Positions 37,197 to 49,099 of a stretch of DNA of 64,000 nt are shown here, in pieces. The stretch comes from Lantana camara (Eukaryota; Streptophyta; Magnoliopsida; Lamiales; Verbenaceae): assembly GCA_037501455.1 (NCBI GenBank), contig CM074863.1, forward strand, positions 14,008,001-14,072,000, in the 5' to 3' direction. Made by a program: the position numbers and the translations under genes. The notes beneath the pieces were generated by a model. That model did no database searches, was not told where the DNA came from, and saw nothing but the letters and a program-made list of their open reading frames with translations. The first letter of the stretch is position 1; the number at the start of each line of letters is the position of its first letter.

Positions 37197-37780
37197 TGTT
37201 ATATTTAAGAAAAGATACGTAAAATTAATCAAATAAAGGAGATAATTATATAAGTTTTTAACAGCATACTTCAAGTAATCAATTACTAAATCACTAGGGT
37301 TTGGTTCAAACAATTAAAAGATTCTTTCTCTAAAAAAATGATTCAGGTTCGAATTCCTTTAGTCATTTGAAGGAATATGTTAAAAAAAAAAGTTAGAAAA
37401 TTAAAGAAGTAATTAATTACGAGAACTTGAAAAGTTTCATTTGAGTTATCCACAGTTTGGTGAAAAAAAATCTACAGTATAAGAGAAATTTGCTGAAAAA
37501 TTAGGCGAATTTATAAATTAATCCCTTTAATTTGCAAAAACTCTTAAAAGTTGATACTTTTCTGTTTTCGAATTTGGAGTCGCATGTAATTAATTATTCC
37601 AATGACATTCCATGCATGCATGCAAACGATTAACATAAACAAACACAACGTAACCCAACAAAATCAATATACCCATAAAACATACTTCTTTATAAAAAAT
37701 AATCTTCTTCATATAATTTATATAATAAAAATTATATATATATCCCACCATTCTCCAATCAACTAAATATCAGAAAATCA
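37197..37780. other. AT-rich spacer and 3' flank of the peroxidase gene
   Basis: No gene supported. The right part lies downstream of the minus-strand peroxidase stop codon and should include its 3' untranslated region. Confidence 0.5.
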
Positions 37781-38773
37781 TCAATTGGAATTGATTTGGT
37801 TGGGCGTGTCACACCTCCTCCGCACCTCACCCTGTTTTCCAGTCTTGACATGGAGAATGCTAACCTTCTCCATCGCCCGCGCGAACGCCCTGAAGAACTC
37901 CGTCTCATTCCTCGCGTACAACTCCACAAACGGCTTCGTCCTCGGGTCCATCGCCATCGCCGAATCGCTCTGCAGCAGTCCCACGCCGTTTAGAATGTTC
38001 TGAAAGTAAGCATTGTCGAATTTCCCGGGGCTCATCGGATCATTGAACGCCGACAGTGTCTGGTCCCTCTTGTAGTTGGCACAGAGCTTCCTGAGACCGT
38101 CGGCGTAGGTGGGGTTCATGGTGGGATCGACGGGGGAAGTTGGGCTGTAGTTGAAGATGCGGTTGGCGAATTCGGAGCAGTGGGTGAAGCCGAGTGTGTG
38201 GGAGCCGGTGAGGGCGACCATTTCCTGGACGGTGAGGTCCTTGGCGGCGAAGAGTTTGATGATGTGGGAGAGGGTCATGTTGGGGCGGGCGATGTGGCCC
38301 TCGACGTCGGCGGCGTGGGAGGTGAGGCTGTCTTTGCGGCCGAGGCGGACTTGGTAGTTGGGGCCGCCGGTCATGGAGACGAGGTCGCGGGTGGCCTCGG
38401 CGAGGACGTCGGAGCAGGAGACGATGCCGGGGCACTCGAGCTCGAGGCGGGTCTTGGCGCGGATGACGACGTCGAAGGCGTCGCCGGGGAGGGCCTTGTT
38501 GATGTCGCTGTCGCGCTCGGCGGTGTTGAAGTTGTTGGAGGAGATGAGGAGGGAGGCGTCGCAGCCGCCGATGATGCAGTCGTGGAAGAAGACGCGGAGG
38601 GCGCCGGCGGCTGTGGTGGGCACGGCGAGCTGCTTCTCCACCACCACTTGTTGGACGATGTTGGCGAAATTAGGGCATGTTTTGCGGTAGTAGTCGAGGG
38701 TGAGGTGGGATTGGGCGGCGAGAGGGAGGAGGAGTAGGAGGAGGAATGTTATTTTTGTTGACGCCATTGTCAT
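37781..38773 (-). CDS. class III secretory peroxidase (PRX31/41/63/65-like), single exon
   Basis: 330 residues. A signal peptide covers about 1-22 (FLLLLLLPLAAQS), so the enzyme should enter the secretory path to wall or vacuole. Distal haem-side residues are R60 and H64 in LRVFFHDC, and the proximal haem ligand is H192 in LTGSHTLGFTHC. The eight conserved cysteines for four disulfides are present (C33, C66, C71, C114, C120, C199, C231, C321). It uses H2O2 to oxidise phenolics, as in lignification or wall cross-linking, but the actual substrate is unknown. The TAERDSDINKALPGDAFDVV and FNDPMSPGKFDN stretches resemble Arabidopsis PRX31/41/63/65, whose members have few or no introns. Two ATGs (38773, 38767) are possible. 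The gene is strikingly GC-rich within AT-rich surroundings and throws long false frames on the other strand. Confidence 0.95.
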   Translation of the reverse strand: MTMASTKITFLLLLLLPLAAQSHLTLDYYRKTCPNFANIVQQVVVEKQLAVPTTAAGALRVFFHDCIIGGCDASLLISSNNFNTAERDSDINKALPGDAFDVVIRAKTRLELECPGIVSCSDVLAEATRDLVSMTGGPNYQVRLGRKDSLTSHAADVEGHIARPNMTLSHIIKLFAAKDLTVQEMVALTGSHTLGFTHCSEFANRIFNYSPTSPVDPTMNPTYADGLRKLCANYKRDQTLSAFNDPMSPGKFDNAYFQNILNGVGLLQSDSAMAMDPRTKPFVELYARNETEFFRAFARAMEKVSILHVKTGKQGEVRRRCDTPNQINSN

Positions 38774-38794
38774 TTTGTGCGGCGGTGGAGCCGT

Positions 38795-38823
38795 CGTGGT
38801 GGTGGTGGTGGTGGTGGTGGTGG
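38795..38823. repeat. (GTG)n trinucleotide repeat in the peroxidase 5' leader
   Basis: About nine GTG/TGG units lie 22 bp upstream of the peroxidase start codon, reading CCA/CAC on the transcript strand. It may be length-polymorphic. Confidence 0.85.
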
Positions 38824-39301
38824 AGGGGAGGGAGGTGTAGACAGCTTTGGTTTTTGGAAAGGGTGTTATCTTTTTTAAGGGGATTGTTTGTGGGGATTTG
38901 TGAGAGGAAAACGCAATGGTTGGAGGAAAATGTCAATCCCTTTTCATGCAATTACAGGTGCTTCAATTCTTGGCAAACCGATTTTCCCTCTCTTTCACCC
39001 AAGTTTTTGAGGTTATACTTCATTTTTATTCTATTAATTAATATTTTGCATAAATTACAATTTTTTATATATATTTTCAACTTTTTTTTGATCCAAATAT
39101 ATATTTTCAACTAATTGTCTTAATTTTGGGGCATTATATGTACAAAATTAGCTACTGAGAAGGAAAACAATTTATGCCATCTCCATTTACGTATACAATC
39201 AAATGCATTTGTTTATTTAGCTAGTATGCACAAGGAAAATGCACGTTAATAGCTTGATCTATCTATATTATAAAAGCACATAAGTTTCTTACAAAATGTT
39301 C

Positions 39302-39785
39302 ATCGCCTAAAATACCCTCTTAATAGTTCTATTAATAATTATTAGTTAGGGACAATTATGTAAATACATGTTATAAATTATTAAATTAAATACCTTAAAA
39401 AGTATTTATTTCAATAGGACTCTTCCGAAAAAAGAAATCGCCTAAAATACCCTCTTAATAGTTCTATTAATAATTATTAGTTAGGGACAATTATGTAAAT
39501 ACATATTATAAATTATTAAATTAAATACATTAGAAAGTATTTATTTCAATAGGACTCTTCCGAAAAGAGAATTATATAAGATGCTGATCGCCTAAAATAT
39601 CCTCATAATAATTATATTACTAATTATTAATTAGGGCCAATTATGTAAATACATGTTATAAATTGTTAAATTAAATATATTAAAAGATATATTAATATAC
39701 TTTAGTCCCCCGGTGTTAATTCGTATAAATTATTGAATTAAATATATTAAAAGATATATCAATATACTTTAGTCCCCCGGTGTTA
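39302..39785 (+). repeat. subterminal direct repeats in the Helitron-like block
   Basis: A unit beginning 'atcgcctaaaatacc' occurs at 39302, 39437 and 39587 (135 and 150 bp apart), each with 'taattattagttagggacaa' or a close variant. A second unit ending 'tttagtcccccggtgttaat' occurs twice at about 39668-39785. Confidence 0.8.
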
Positions 39786-40717
39786 ATAGGTTGCAACATA
39801 ACTTCCTTTGTCAGAATTTAGACGGAAATAGTTATTCCTTTGATAATTTTTCAATTACCATTAATTCTAAAGAAATTAGATTTTTAATTCCATCGTGCAT
39901 GAAAGGTTTTCTTCTCAATTTCAGTTTCGTTTGCTTAAAAATAAGAGCATTTAATTTTCTAATATTTTTTTTCCGATGTTATAGTCCACTAGGGATTTTC
40001 TAATTCTTGTGTGTGTTTTTTTACTCATATTACATATTCAATTGTAATTATGGCTAATTCTTCTAATTATAATCAAATTTATGTATATTAGAAATATAAT
40101 TGGATAAGGTTTCCAAATTATAAAACATTATAGCGTAATCCTACTCAACGAATCTAGACTACTAATAATTCTAATTCTAATCAGATTTAATAAATCTCTT
40201 TTAATATCTATAAATACTAACCTAATACTTAAAATTTATAACAGAAAATTTTGTTTTTCTATCAACACGAGATTTGAGTATTTGGTTCCATCGAACATCC
40301 TATACCAAAAGACATTTTGTTTTTCTATCAACACGGTTTTCTATCAACACTTGAGCTACAATCGAACAAAAGAATACTCATCATATTTTTAGGTAAATTC
40401 TTAAATTACATATCTTCTATTCAAAAATGTGAAAAATATTGTGTTAGATACTTCTATCTCATCATATTTTTAGGTAAATTCTTAAATTAACTATCTTCTA
40501 TTCAAAAGTGTGTGATAAATATTGTTTTAGATACTTCTATCCAAAAGTGTATTTACCTAAATTGTGGAGTGTGATATTGTGTTAGATACTGTTCACTAGA
40601 AAATTAAAGAAAAATAAAATGATATCTTTATATTTGTAAGGAGTGAATAAAATAACTAAATAACATTCCATTGGGAAAAATGGTTGCGCCAGCCATGCAT
40701 ATGTTAGTAATTTTCTC

Positions 40718-40892
40718 TTTTACAACTCTTGATTATAGTAAATAGTCAAAAAGTCCATAAATAATATTAAAAAGTAGAGAAAGACTGATAAATATAAAGA
40801 TACCATTTTACAACTCTTGATTATAGTAAATAGTCAAAAAGTCCATAAATAATATTAAAAAGTAGAGAAAGGCTGATAAATATAAAGAAAAT
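40718..40892. repeat. 88-bp direct repeat, two copies
   Basis: 'ttttacaactcttgattata' and the bases that follow are repeated at 40718 and 40806, nearly identical through 'gctgataaatataaag'. Local tandem duplication in AT-rich DNA. Confidence 0.85.
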
Positions 40893-41421
40893 ATTTAGAT
40901 ACTGCTTACGTAAGAAATTAAAGAGAAAAAATGATATCTCTATATTCGTATCCTTTTTTATAAATTAATACTCAAATATATAATTTTTATAAATTTAAAT
41001 TAATCGTAATTCACAAGCATTTAATTGGTGGGTCAACTATTTAAAATGATTATTTAATTGGTGGAGGTTTGATCTATACACACAAATTTCACCTGAAGTT
41101 TCAGAAATTACAAAAAGCCCCCTTGACGTACTGTATGATTCGGCCTAATGCATGCTATTGATAAGTAAGTTTCAAGAGCGAAGTAGGATATTTATAAAAA
41201 CAATATTCATCAATTCGGATGTAATATACATATTTTAATGTGGAAAGTTTTATAATTTCTCAAACTTTAGGGGAATTTTGTGCAATTAGGTCAAACCTTA
41301 GGGTAAGCTCGGGTAATTATCCCTAAATTTTTTAGATTCTTGAAAAAAACTAGACCTAATAAAAGATAAAAGAAGGGCAGGAAAGACTTTCTTTATTTGA
41401 AGATCGCTACTTTAATTAGCT

Positions 41422-41698
41422 TAACTCACCACACTTCCCTAACATCCTTAACTCCTCTCCACTCACCCTCACACGCATATATAATCGACAGAGTCACAAA
41501 ACCTCCATGTTTTTTCAGCTCCATCCTCAGAATTTTAGAAATCTTTTCAGCAAGATCTCTCATTTCATGGATTTTGCAGCCATTGAGGAAAGCTCCAATA
41601 GTTGAATCAGTGAGGTCCGCCCCAATTTGTTTAACAATATCATAAGTCTTCTTTATTCTCCCATAACGGCACAGAAGATCAATAAGACATGAGTAATG
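41422..41698 (-). pseudogene. fragment of a PLS-class PPR gene (E-domain region)
   Basis: On the minus strand from 41698 about 90 codons read HYSCLIDLLCRYGRI, then AFLNGCKIHEM, LAEKISKIL and TLSIIYACEGEWRGVKDVREVW before a stop. This follows the consensus of the last PPR and E motifs of plant organelle-RNA proteins (HYACMVDLLGRAGR..., SACRIHGN..., LLSNIYA..., W..V..VR). There is no start codon, no upstream repeats and no C-terminal domain, so it is a stray piece and not a gene. It sits within the Helitron-like block, and Helitrons are known to pick up such fragments. Several conserved positions are already changed. Confidence 0.75.
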
Positions 41699-42425
41699 CT
41701 TATAATGTAAAAACAGGATTCTTCATAAAATATAATTAAAACTCCTTCAATTTAGAAAATATATAAATGTACTAGAGTGATGAATACAAGCTCAAAAAAA
41801 TAAAATTTCTATTATCAAATGAAACACATTACCTTTCTCTACATGCACATACAAATATTCGTGTTTAAGAAATATTACTCATTAATAGATTATGAGTATA
41901 ACCAAACGTAACGTTGTCACATTAGTTGATGTTAAATATGTGATTAACACTTATGAAAGAAAAGTGAGAGTTTGTCGAAAGGACCTAGAGAAAATACAAT
42001 TAGATAGTACCCTATCATGCCGGTAGTAGAGAAAGATATACAGTGACCATGGAAGAAGTTATGGTATAAAATTAGGAGGTTTTGATGAGGCTTATACTTA
42101 ACCTAAAAACTAATTAGTACATATTACCAATAATAATTTTGTATTATAATTAATTAATTAATTAAAATAATAATTAAATTTCACATGAGATTTCATTAGT
42201 ATATTTAAATTTTAAAATTTTGATATTTTCAAATAATTTTATTTTAATATTTTAATAATTATAAATTTTAGATATTTTAAGTTGGAATCATTGTTCTAAT
42301 ACAATGGTCAATTAGCACTTTTTAATATGCTAAAAAAAAAAGAGGAAGTTTTCTTAAAAAGAATTTTCAAATGTTATATATAAGAAAAACAAGATAAATA
42401 TTGAATAGATTTGAAGAAAGAATTG

Positions 42426-45320
42426 ATGGCGGAATTTAACAAACTATTGAAACAAGAAGATATTATTTGGTTTCAGAAGTCAAGAATTAACCGACTTCAA
42501 TTTGGGGATAAAAATACACGCTTTTTTCATCTCTCAAACATAACCAGAAGGAAGAATTGTGTAAATGCTTAAAAATAGGTGATGAATGGAATAATGACCA
42601 ACTAAAGCAACACACTTGGGAGTACTATACCAAACTATTCGAAGGATATACCATCGAATGGTCACGAACCTTAGGGTGGTAGCGGAAATATAACTTGGCA
42701 AGAACGACCTCAAATGAGGAAACCCTAAGGGTAGTGAAGAGCATCCACCCATATAAAACGTTAGGATCAGATGGTTTCTAATCATACTTTTTTCAGGACC
42801 TATTAGGACATAACAAGAGACTCTCGGTGGTGAAATTCACAAATGATTGCATGAAGAGAAAATCAATTCCCATGTAGGCTTGCTAAATGTTTATTTGCCA
42901 TATTTCGAAAGTTAATGCTAAAAAAAAAAAAAAAAAAATTGACCCATTACAATATCTTGGTACTTCAAGAAGTGCTACACACGTTACATCACTCCAAAGA
43001 CAAAAAGGGGGCATGGTGCTAAAATTGGATCTTGAAAAGAAGTACGACAAAGTTTGGTGGAATTTTCTAAGGGAAACTCTAACTTTCTTCGAATCCCAAC
43101 AAAAATCATCAATATCATCATGAGCGAAGTGGAGGGGATAAAATCGGAGATTCTATGGAATGGTGAACTGACGGAGGTTATACAGATAACATGTGGCATT
43201 AGACAATGGGATCCACTCTCGCTTTATTTGTTTGTGCTTTGTACGGAAAGATTTATGTATATGGTTGAGAAAGTTATTTCGACCAAATAATGGAGACCAA
43301 TTGCGGTATGTTAGGGGGACCCTTAGACCTCACATTTAATTTGCTTTTTGTGGACGATTTAATATTTTGAGCCAAAGTTAACATGGATGAAGTGATATGC
43401 ATTTAAAGTGAGGTTTAGGCATTTGCAAGGTACCAGACCTCAAATTGAAATTGATCAGATCACACGTATTGTTCGCACCTTATGTATCAAATAATTTAGA
43501 ACAACAGGTTAGTAAAATTTTGGGTATGGAAAGTACAACCAACTTAGAGAAATAGGGGGTGCAGACGAATTTTAATCGAAACTATAGTGAGCTTTTCTCA
43601 AAGGTGATTGAGAGGGCAAAAAAGCTCATTCGGGATAGAAAGCCAAAATGCTAAACATTGTCAGACAATTATATTTATTCGGTTTATCATGAGTCAAATT
43701 CCATCTAACATATGTCTACGAATTGACTCACCAATCACGCGTGCGATAAACTTAGTCGACTCAATCGCAAGTTTCTTTAGGTGACTAAAATAATAAAGAA
43801 ATGAACTCATATTTTAGGGTGAAACAAGGTGACTAAAAAGAAGCGAGAATGAGAAATGGGTATTAGAGAAGCCAACAAAAAAATAGCAATGTTCGCTAAA
43901 ATAGGATGGAGAATGCTCAACAAGAAGACAGCTGCGGAGTTAGATATATAAGAAAAGATATTTAAAAGAGGGGGGAAGGGATATTCTTGAAAGTAAGCCT
44001 CAACTTTTGGCTTCTCGAGCATGAAAGAGGATTGTTAGAAGTATTTGGTTCGGTAAACCATTTTACAAATACTGGAAGATTGGAAACGGTGATGGGGTGT
44101 CTTTATAGAATGATAGATGGTTATCACAAGGAAAACTAACCGACATATTGAAAGATAACATTTATGAGGAAAATAAAGTTTTTATGACATATGATCTCAA
44201 TGGAATATATAAAAAATAGAGCATAGCTAAGCTGAAAATAAAAGGAGACGAAATTAAATATAAATAATATAAAGTATGGTGAAACTAATGGTAATTCCTC
44301 CAATAAAATAATCTATAATCTACTTTATGGTATCGAATGAGATATGCGAGAAAATACTAGAAACAAATTTAGAAATTATCTTGCCCTTAAAAGTTCAAGA
44401 TTTTCTTGTGACTTTGCCAGCATGACTGCTTGCACACGAATGCATTGAAGTATGACTGAAAATTTAGGGAAACCGATATATGTACATATTGTTGTACAAG
44501 ACGTGAAGATGTGGATCACGTGTTGAGAAGCTGTCCGCTTGCATTTCAGGTGTGGAACAAGATTGTTGATATGTAGACTGTTCGAAATCTTCGTGACTTG
44601 TAAGGTTCGAAATGGCTCGAAGAGACCTTTTAACAACAAAGTTCAGAGCAACATGTTACCAGAAGGTCCTGGGTAGATTGTCTTGATCTCAACGCTCTAC
44701 AATCTTTGAAAAATACGAAACTGATGAAGCTACTAGAATATTATGAAGTCTAGCAATGCCATTATTCACCACATAAAAGAGTTATCTGAGTCCTTGGTAC
44801 TAATTAGTGAGGACAAAAAACATAGGCAAAAGAAAACATGCGTTGAGTTAATTACCTTGGAATAAACGCGAGAAGGGATGGGTGAAACAAGATTTAGATG
44901 AAAGTTTTATAGCCACATCAGCAATGCTTCGACTAGGAACATCATTCAAGATGACAGTGGAAGATGGGTGATAAGATATTTTATAAATTTTGGCAGAGTT
45001 TCAACAAAAGTGATGAAGTTATTAGGCTTATGTGAAGGATTAAAGCTAGCTTGGGAGAGACGCATTATGAAGATTAATATGGAGATTGATTCGGAGACGG
45101 TGGTGAAATGTATAATAAAGAAGGATTATAAAGAGCACCCCATGAAAAATTTAATATTTGATTGTCGAAATTTACTCCTCAAGCTCTAGGAAGCTCAGAT
45201 TGAGCATATTCCGATAGAAAGAAACATTATGGTGGATAAATTAGTGAGGATAGACCACAAGGTTCGAAATGGTTACTGAGTTTAGGATGGTCTACCAACG
45301 GACTTGAATAAATCTTAACT
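42426..45320 (+). mobile_element. decayed LINE (non-LTR retrotransposon), copy 1
   Basis: Frames are broken by many stops, but the order is clear on the plus strand. FQKSRINRLQFGDKNTRFFH lies at about 42470-42530 (upstream of RT in plant LINEs), then LKLDLEKKYDKVWWNFL near 43020-43070 and GIRQWDPLSLYLFVLC near 43197-43245, both RT motifs. The catalytic DD box reads FVDD near 43345. A zf-RVT-like stretch (CCTRREDVDHVLRSCPLAFQVW) lies near 44490-44555, and an RNase H-like tail (IIQDDSGRWVIRYF, EGLKLAWERR, MEIDSETVVKCI) lies at 44940-45120. The 5' end and ORF1 are missing. Inactive. Confidence 0.82.
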
Positions 45321-45964
45321 TGAGGCTACTATTCCTCTGTTGGTTTACAAAAAATCCAATACATTAACATACAAATGTGAAGAGGGTGATTCTTATAGAA
45401 AATGCAATAACCTTTACATATTGAGTTATAGCAAAGAAACATTTCAAAACTTTATTTAAAAATCAAAGATAAATCACAAATTATATTAATGAAAACCAAA
45501 TTATAGAAAGAATAAAGTACATATAATTAACATAGTATTTTATATGATCTTTTAAATTTTTTAATTTAAATTTTATATATGTCTTTTCATATACATTATC
45601 CATTTTAAATATTTTATTTTTATACAGTAACATAATTTCAAATATATATTTTGATTGTTTCTTTATGAATCGAATATTTTTCTAATTTAAATTTTTACTT
45701 ATTAGATATGGTTTGAAAGGGAAATTTCAAATAAAATGTTTTGTATGTGTAGTTTTACAAAATCAAATTGATTCATTAAAAATTTTATTATATTTATTTA
45801 ATTAAATTAGATACTTTTAATAAATTAATTTACTCAATAAACATAATAATTAAACTTTTCGAAATAAACTGAATGATAAACGTGCAACGCATGTTGATTT
45901 TGCTAGACATCCAACATATAAAAAATATAAACTTTTAACGTGCATCAATAAGTACCTATACAGA

Positions 45965-48012
45965 GGCTATACAGATAACATGTGACAAAAGACCAGGGGA
46001 TCCACTCTCACTTTATTTTTTTGTGCTTTGTATGAAAAGATTTATATATATGATTGAGATAGTTGTTTCGACCAAATAATGGAGGATGTCTAGGAGACCC
46101 TTAGATCTCACACTTGCCTTTTAAAGACGACATAATATTTTGAGCTAAAGTTATTGTGGATGGAACGATGTGCATTTAAAGTGAGGTTTAGGCGTTTGCA
46201 AGGTACCAGACCTCAAATTGAACTTGAGCAAATCACACGTATTATTCGCACCTTGTGTCAAATAATATAGAACAACATGTTAGTGAAATTTTGGGTATGG
46301 AAAGTACAAACAACTTAGGGACCTAGGGGGTGCAGACGAACTTTGGTCGAAATTATAGTAAGCTTTTCTCGATGGTGATTGAGAGGGTAAAAAAACTCCT
46401 TCAGGATAGAAAGCCAAAATGCTAAATATTGTTTGACAATTACATTTATTCGGTTTATCATGAGCTCGAATCCCATCTACCATATGCCTACGAATTGGCT
46501 CCCCAATCACGCATGCGATAAACTTGATCGACTCAATCGTAAGTTTTTTTCGGTGACTAATATAACAAAGAAATGAACCCATCTTATAGGGTGAAAGAAG
46601 TTGACTAGATAGAAGTGAGAATGGGGATTAGGAGTTTTAAAAGCAAAAAAAAAAAAAAAAAAAAAAATAGTATAGCGATGTTTACTAAAATAGGATGGGG
46701 AATGCTCAACAAGAAGACAACACAGCAGAGCTAGATACATAAGAAAAGATATTTAAAAGAGGGAGAAGAGATATTCTAGAAAGTAAGCCTCAACTTTTGG
46801 CTCCTCGAGTGTGAAAGAGAATTGTTAGAAGTATTTGGTTGGCAGAACCGTTTTACAAATATTGAAGGATTGAAAACAATGACGGGGTGCCTTTATAGAA
46901 TGATAGATGGTTACCACAAGGCAGACTAACCGATATATTGAAAGATAACATTTATGAGGAGAATAAAGTTCTTATGACATATGATCTCATTGGAATAGAT
47001 AAAAAATGGAACATAGCTAAATTGAAAACAAAAGGGGACAAAAATTAAATATAAATAATATAAAGTGTGGTGAAACTAATGATAATTTCTCCTATAAAAT
47101 GGCCTATAGTCTACTAATGGCCCAAAATTTTAGTCAAAAACTCATGAATGCATTGAAGTATGACTGAAAATTTGGGGAAAACGATATAAGTACAAGTTGT
47201 TGTACAAGATGTAAAGATGTGGATCACGTGCTGAGAAGCTGTCCGTTCACACTTCGGGTGTGGAACAAGATTGTTGATATGTAGACTGGTCGAAATCTTT
47301 TTGGCTTGTAAGGTTCGGAATGGCTCGAAGAGAGATTTTAACAAAAAAGTTTAGAGCAACATGTTACCATAATGTCTTGGGTAGATTGCCTTGATCTCAA
47401 CACTCTGCAATCTTTGAAAAACACGAAACTGATGAAGCTATTAGAATATTATGAGGTCTAGAAACGTCACTCTTCACCACATAAATGAGTTACCTGAGTC
47501 CTTGGTACTAATTGGTGAGGACAAAAAACATAGGCAAAAGAAAAAATTCGAGAAGGGATGGGTGAAACAAGATTTAGATGGAAGCTTTTATAGCCACACC
47601 AGCAATGCTTCGACTAGGAGCGTCATTCAAGATGACAATGGAAGATGGGTGCTAAGATACTCTATAAATATTGGTAGAGTTCCAACAAAAATGACGGAGT
47701 TATTAGGCTTACATGAGGGATTAAAGCTACCTTGGGATCGAGAAGCGCATTCGGAAGATTAATATGGAGATTGATTCGGAGACGTTGGTGAAATGCTTAA
47801 CAAAGAAGGATTACAAAAAGCAACCCATAAAAAAACATAATATTTGATTGCCAAAATTTACTCCTCAGGCCCCTAGGAAGCTCGGATTGAGCACATCCTG
47901 AGAGAAAGAAACATCATGGTGGATAAATTAGTGAGTATAGACCACAAGATTCAAGATGGTTACTGGGTGTAGGATGGTCCACCAACAGAGTTGAATAAGT
48001 CTTAGTTTGAGG
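45965..48012 (+). mobile_element. decayed LINE, copy 2 (5'-truncated tandem duplicate)
   Basis: From 45965 the sequence repeats copy 1 starting at 43176, an offset of about 2,789 bp, with many substitutions and small indels. It retains the RT GDPLS block, the zf-RVT region and the RNase H-like tail (SVIQDDNGRWVLRYSIN near 47620-47670). Because copy 2 starts abruptly inside RT and its 3' flank also matches that of copy 1, this looks like a segmental tandem duplication rather than a second retroposition. Confidence 0.78.
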
Positions 48013-49099
48013 TTACTATTCCTCTGTTGGGTTGTAAAGAATCCAACACATTAAGATACAAATCTGAAGAGAATGACTCCTATAGAAAATGCAATAACCT
48101 TTACATTTGGAGTTATAATAAAGTAACATTTCAGAATTTTATATAAAAATTAAAGATAAGTCATGAATTATATTAATGAAAACCAAATAATAGAAAGAAT
48201 AAAGTACATATAATTAACATAGTATTTTATATGATCTTTTAAATTTTTAAATTTATATTTTGTATATATGTTTTTTCATTTATATTATCTATTTAAATAT
48301 TTTATTTTTATACAGTAACATAGTTTCAAATATATATATTTTGATTGTTTCTTATTAGTTGAATGTTTTTCTAAGAAAATATTTTGTATGTGTAGTTTTA
48401 CAAAATCAAATTGATTCGTTAAAAAAATTATTATATTAATTTAATTAAATTAAGTACTTTTAATATATTAATTTACTCAGTAAATATAATAACTACACTT
48501 ATCGAAATAAACTAAATGATATAATTCTAAAGAAATTAGATTTTTAATTCCATCGTGCATGAAAGATTTTCTTCTCAATTTCAGTTTCATTTGCAAAAAT
48601 TTAGTTGCAAAAAACTTCATAAAAACACTAAAAGTAAAACACCAATTATATTAAACAAATAAATAATACCATGAATAAACTATATATAATTAATATGATA
48701 TTTTATATGATCTTTTATATTTTTGTCTTTATTCTTTTATATATATCTTTTTACTTATTAAATATTTTTGAAGGTTATGAACTATTACTTACGATTAAAA
48801 GTTAGAACTATTTGGGAAAATTGATATTATACTCTTTAAATACTTTGTTTTTTTTTTTTTTTGGTGAAATACTTTGTTTTATGATACAACATAGTTTCAA
48901 ATACTTTTACTGTTTATTTGTTTAGATATTTCTCTACTTCAAAATTCTACTTATTGTACATGATTTGAAAGAGAGATCTCATATAAATATTTTCGCATGT
49001 ATTGCTTTTTAAATATCCTAATTTATTCAATAAATATAATTGCTAAATTAATTTAAATAATTTAAATGAAAAACGTGCAACGCACGTTCACATAACTAG

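Larger units (their letters stand above)
39262..49099 (+). mobile_element. Helitron-like composite, non-autonomous
   Basis: The proposed 5' end is TCTATATTATAAAAGCAC after an A (39261). The proposed 3' end is a hairpin CGTGC-AAC-GCACG (about 49074-49086) followed by ACTAG with the next base T (49100). This fits Helitron rules (insertion between A and T, TC start, CTRR end after a hairpin, no target duplication). A second, similar 3' end ('acgtgcaacgcatg...gctag') lies near 45881-45905, and about 75 bp near 39845 recurs at about 48526, so the block may be several Helitron copies joined or nested. No Rep/helicase gene is seen. Cargo is a PPR gene fragment and LINE debris. Termini are motif-based only. 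Confidence 0.5.

Noticed and set aside
38180..38737. Long plus-strand open frames opposite the peroxidase gene
   Set aside because: They are shadows of a GC-rich gene on the other strand, have a low-complexity Gly/Glu/Val composition and no domain.
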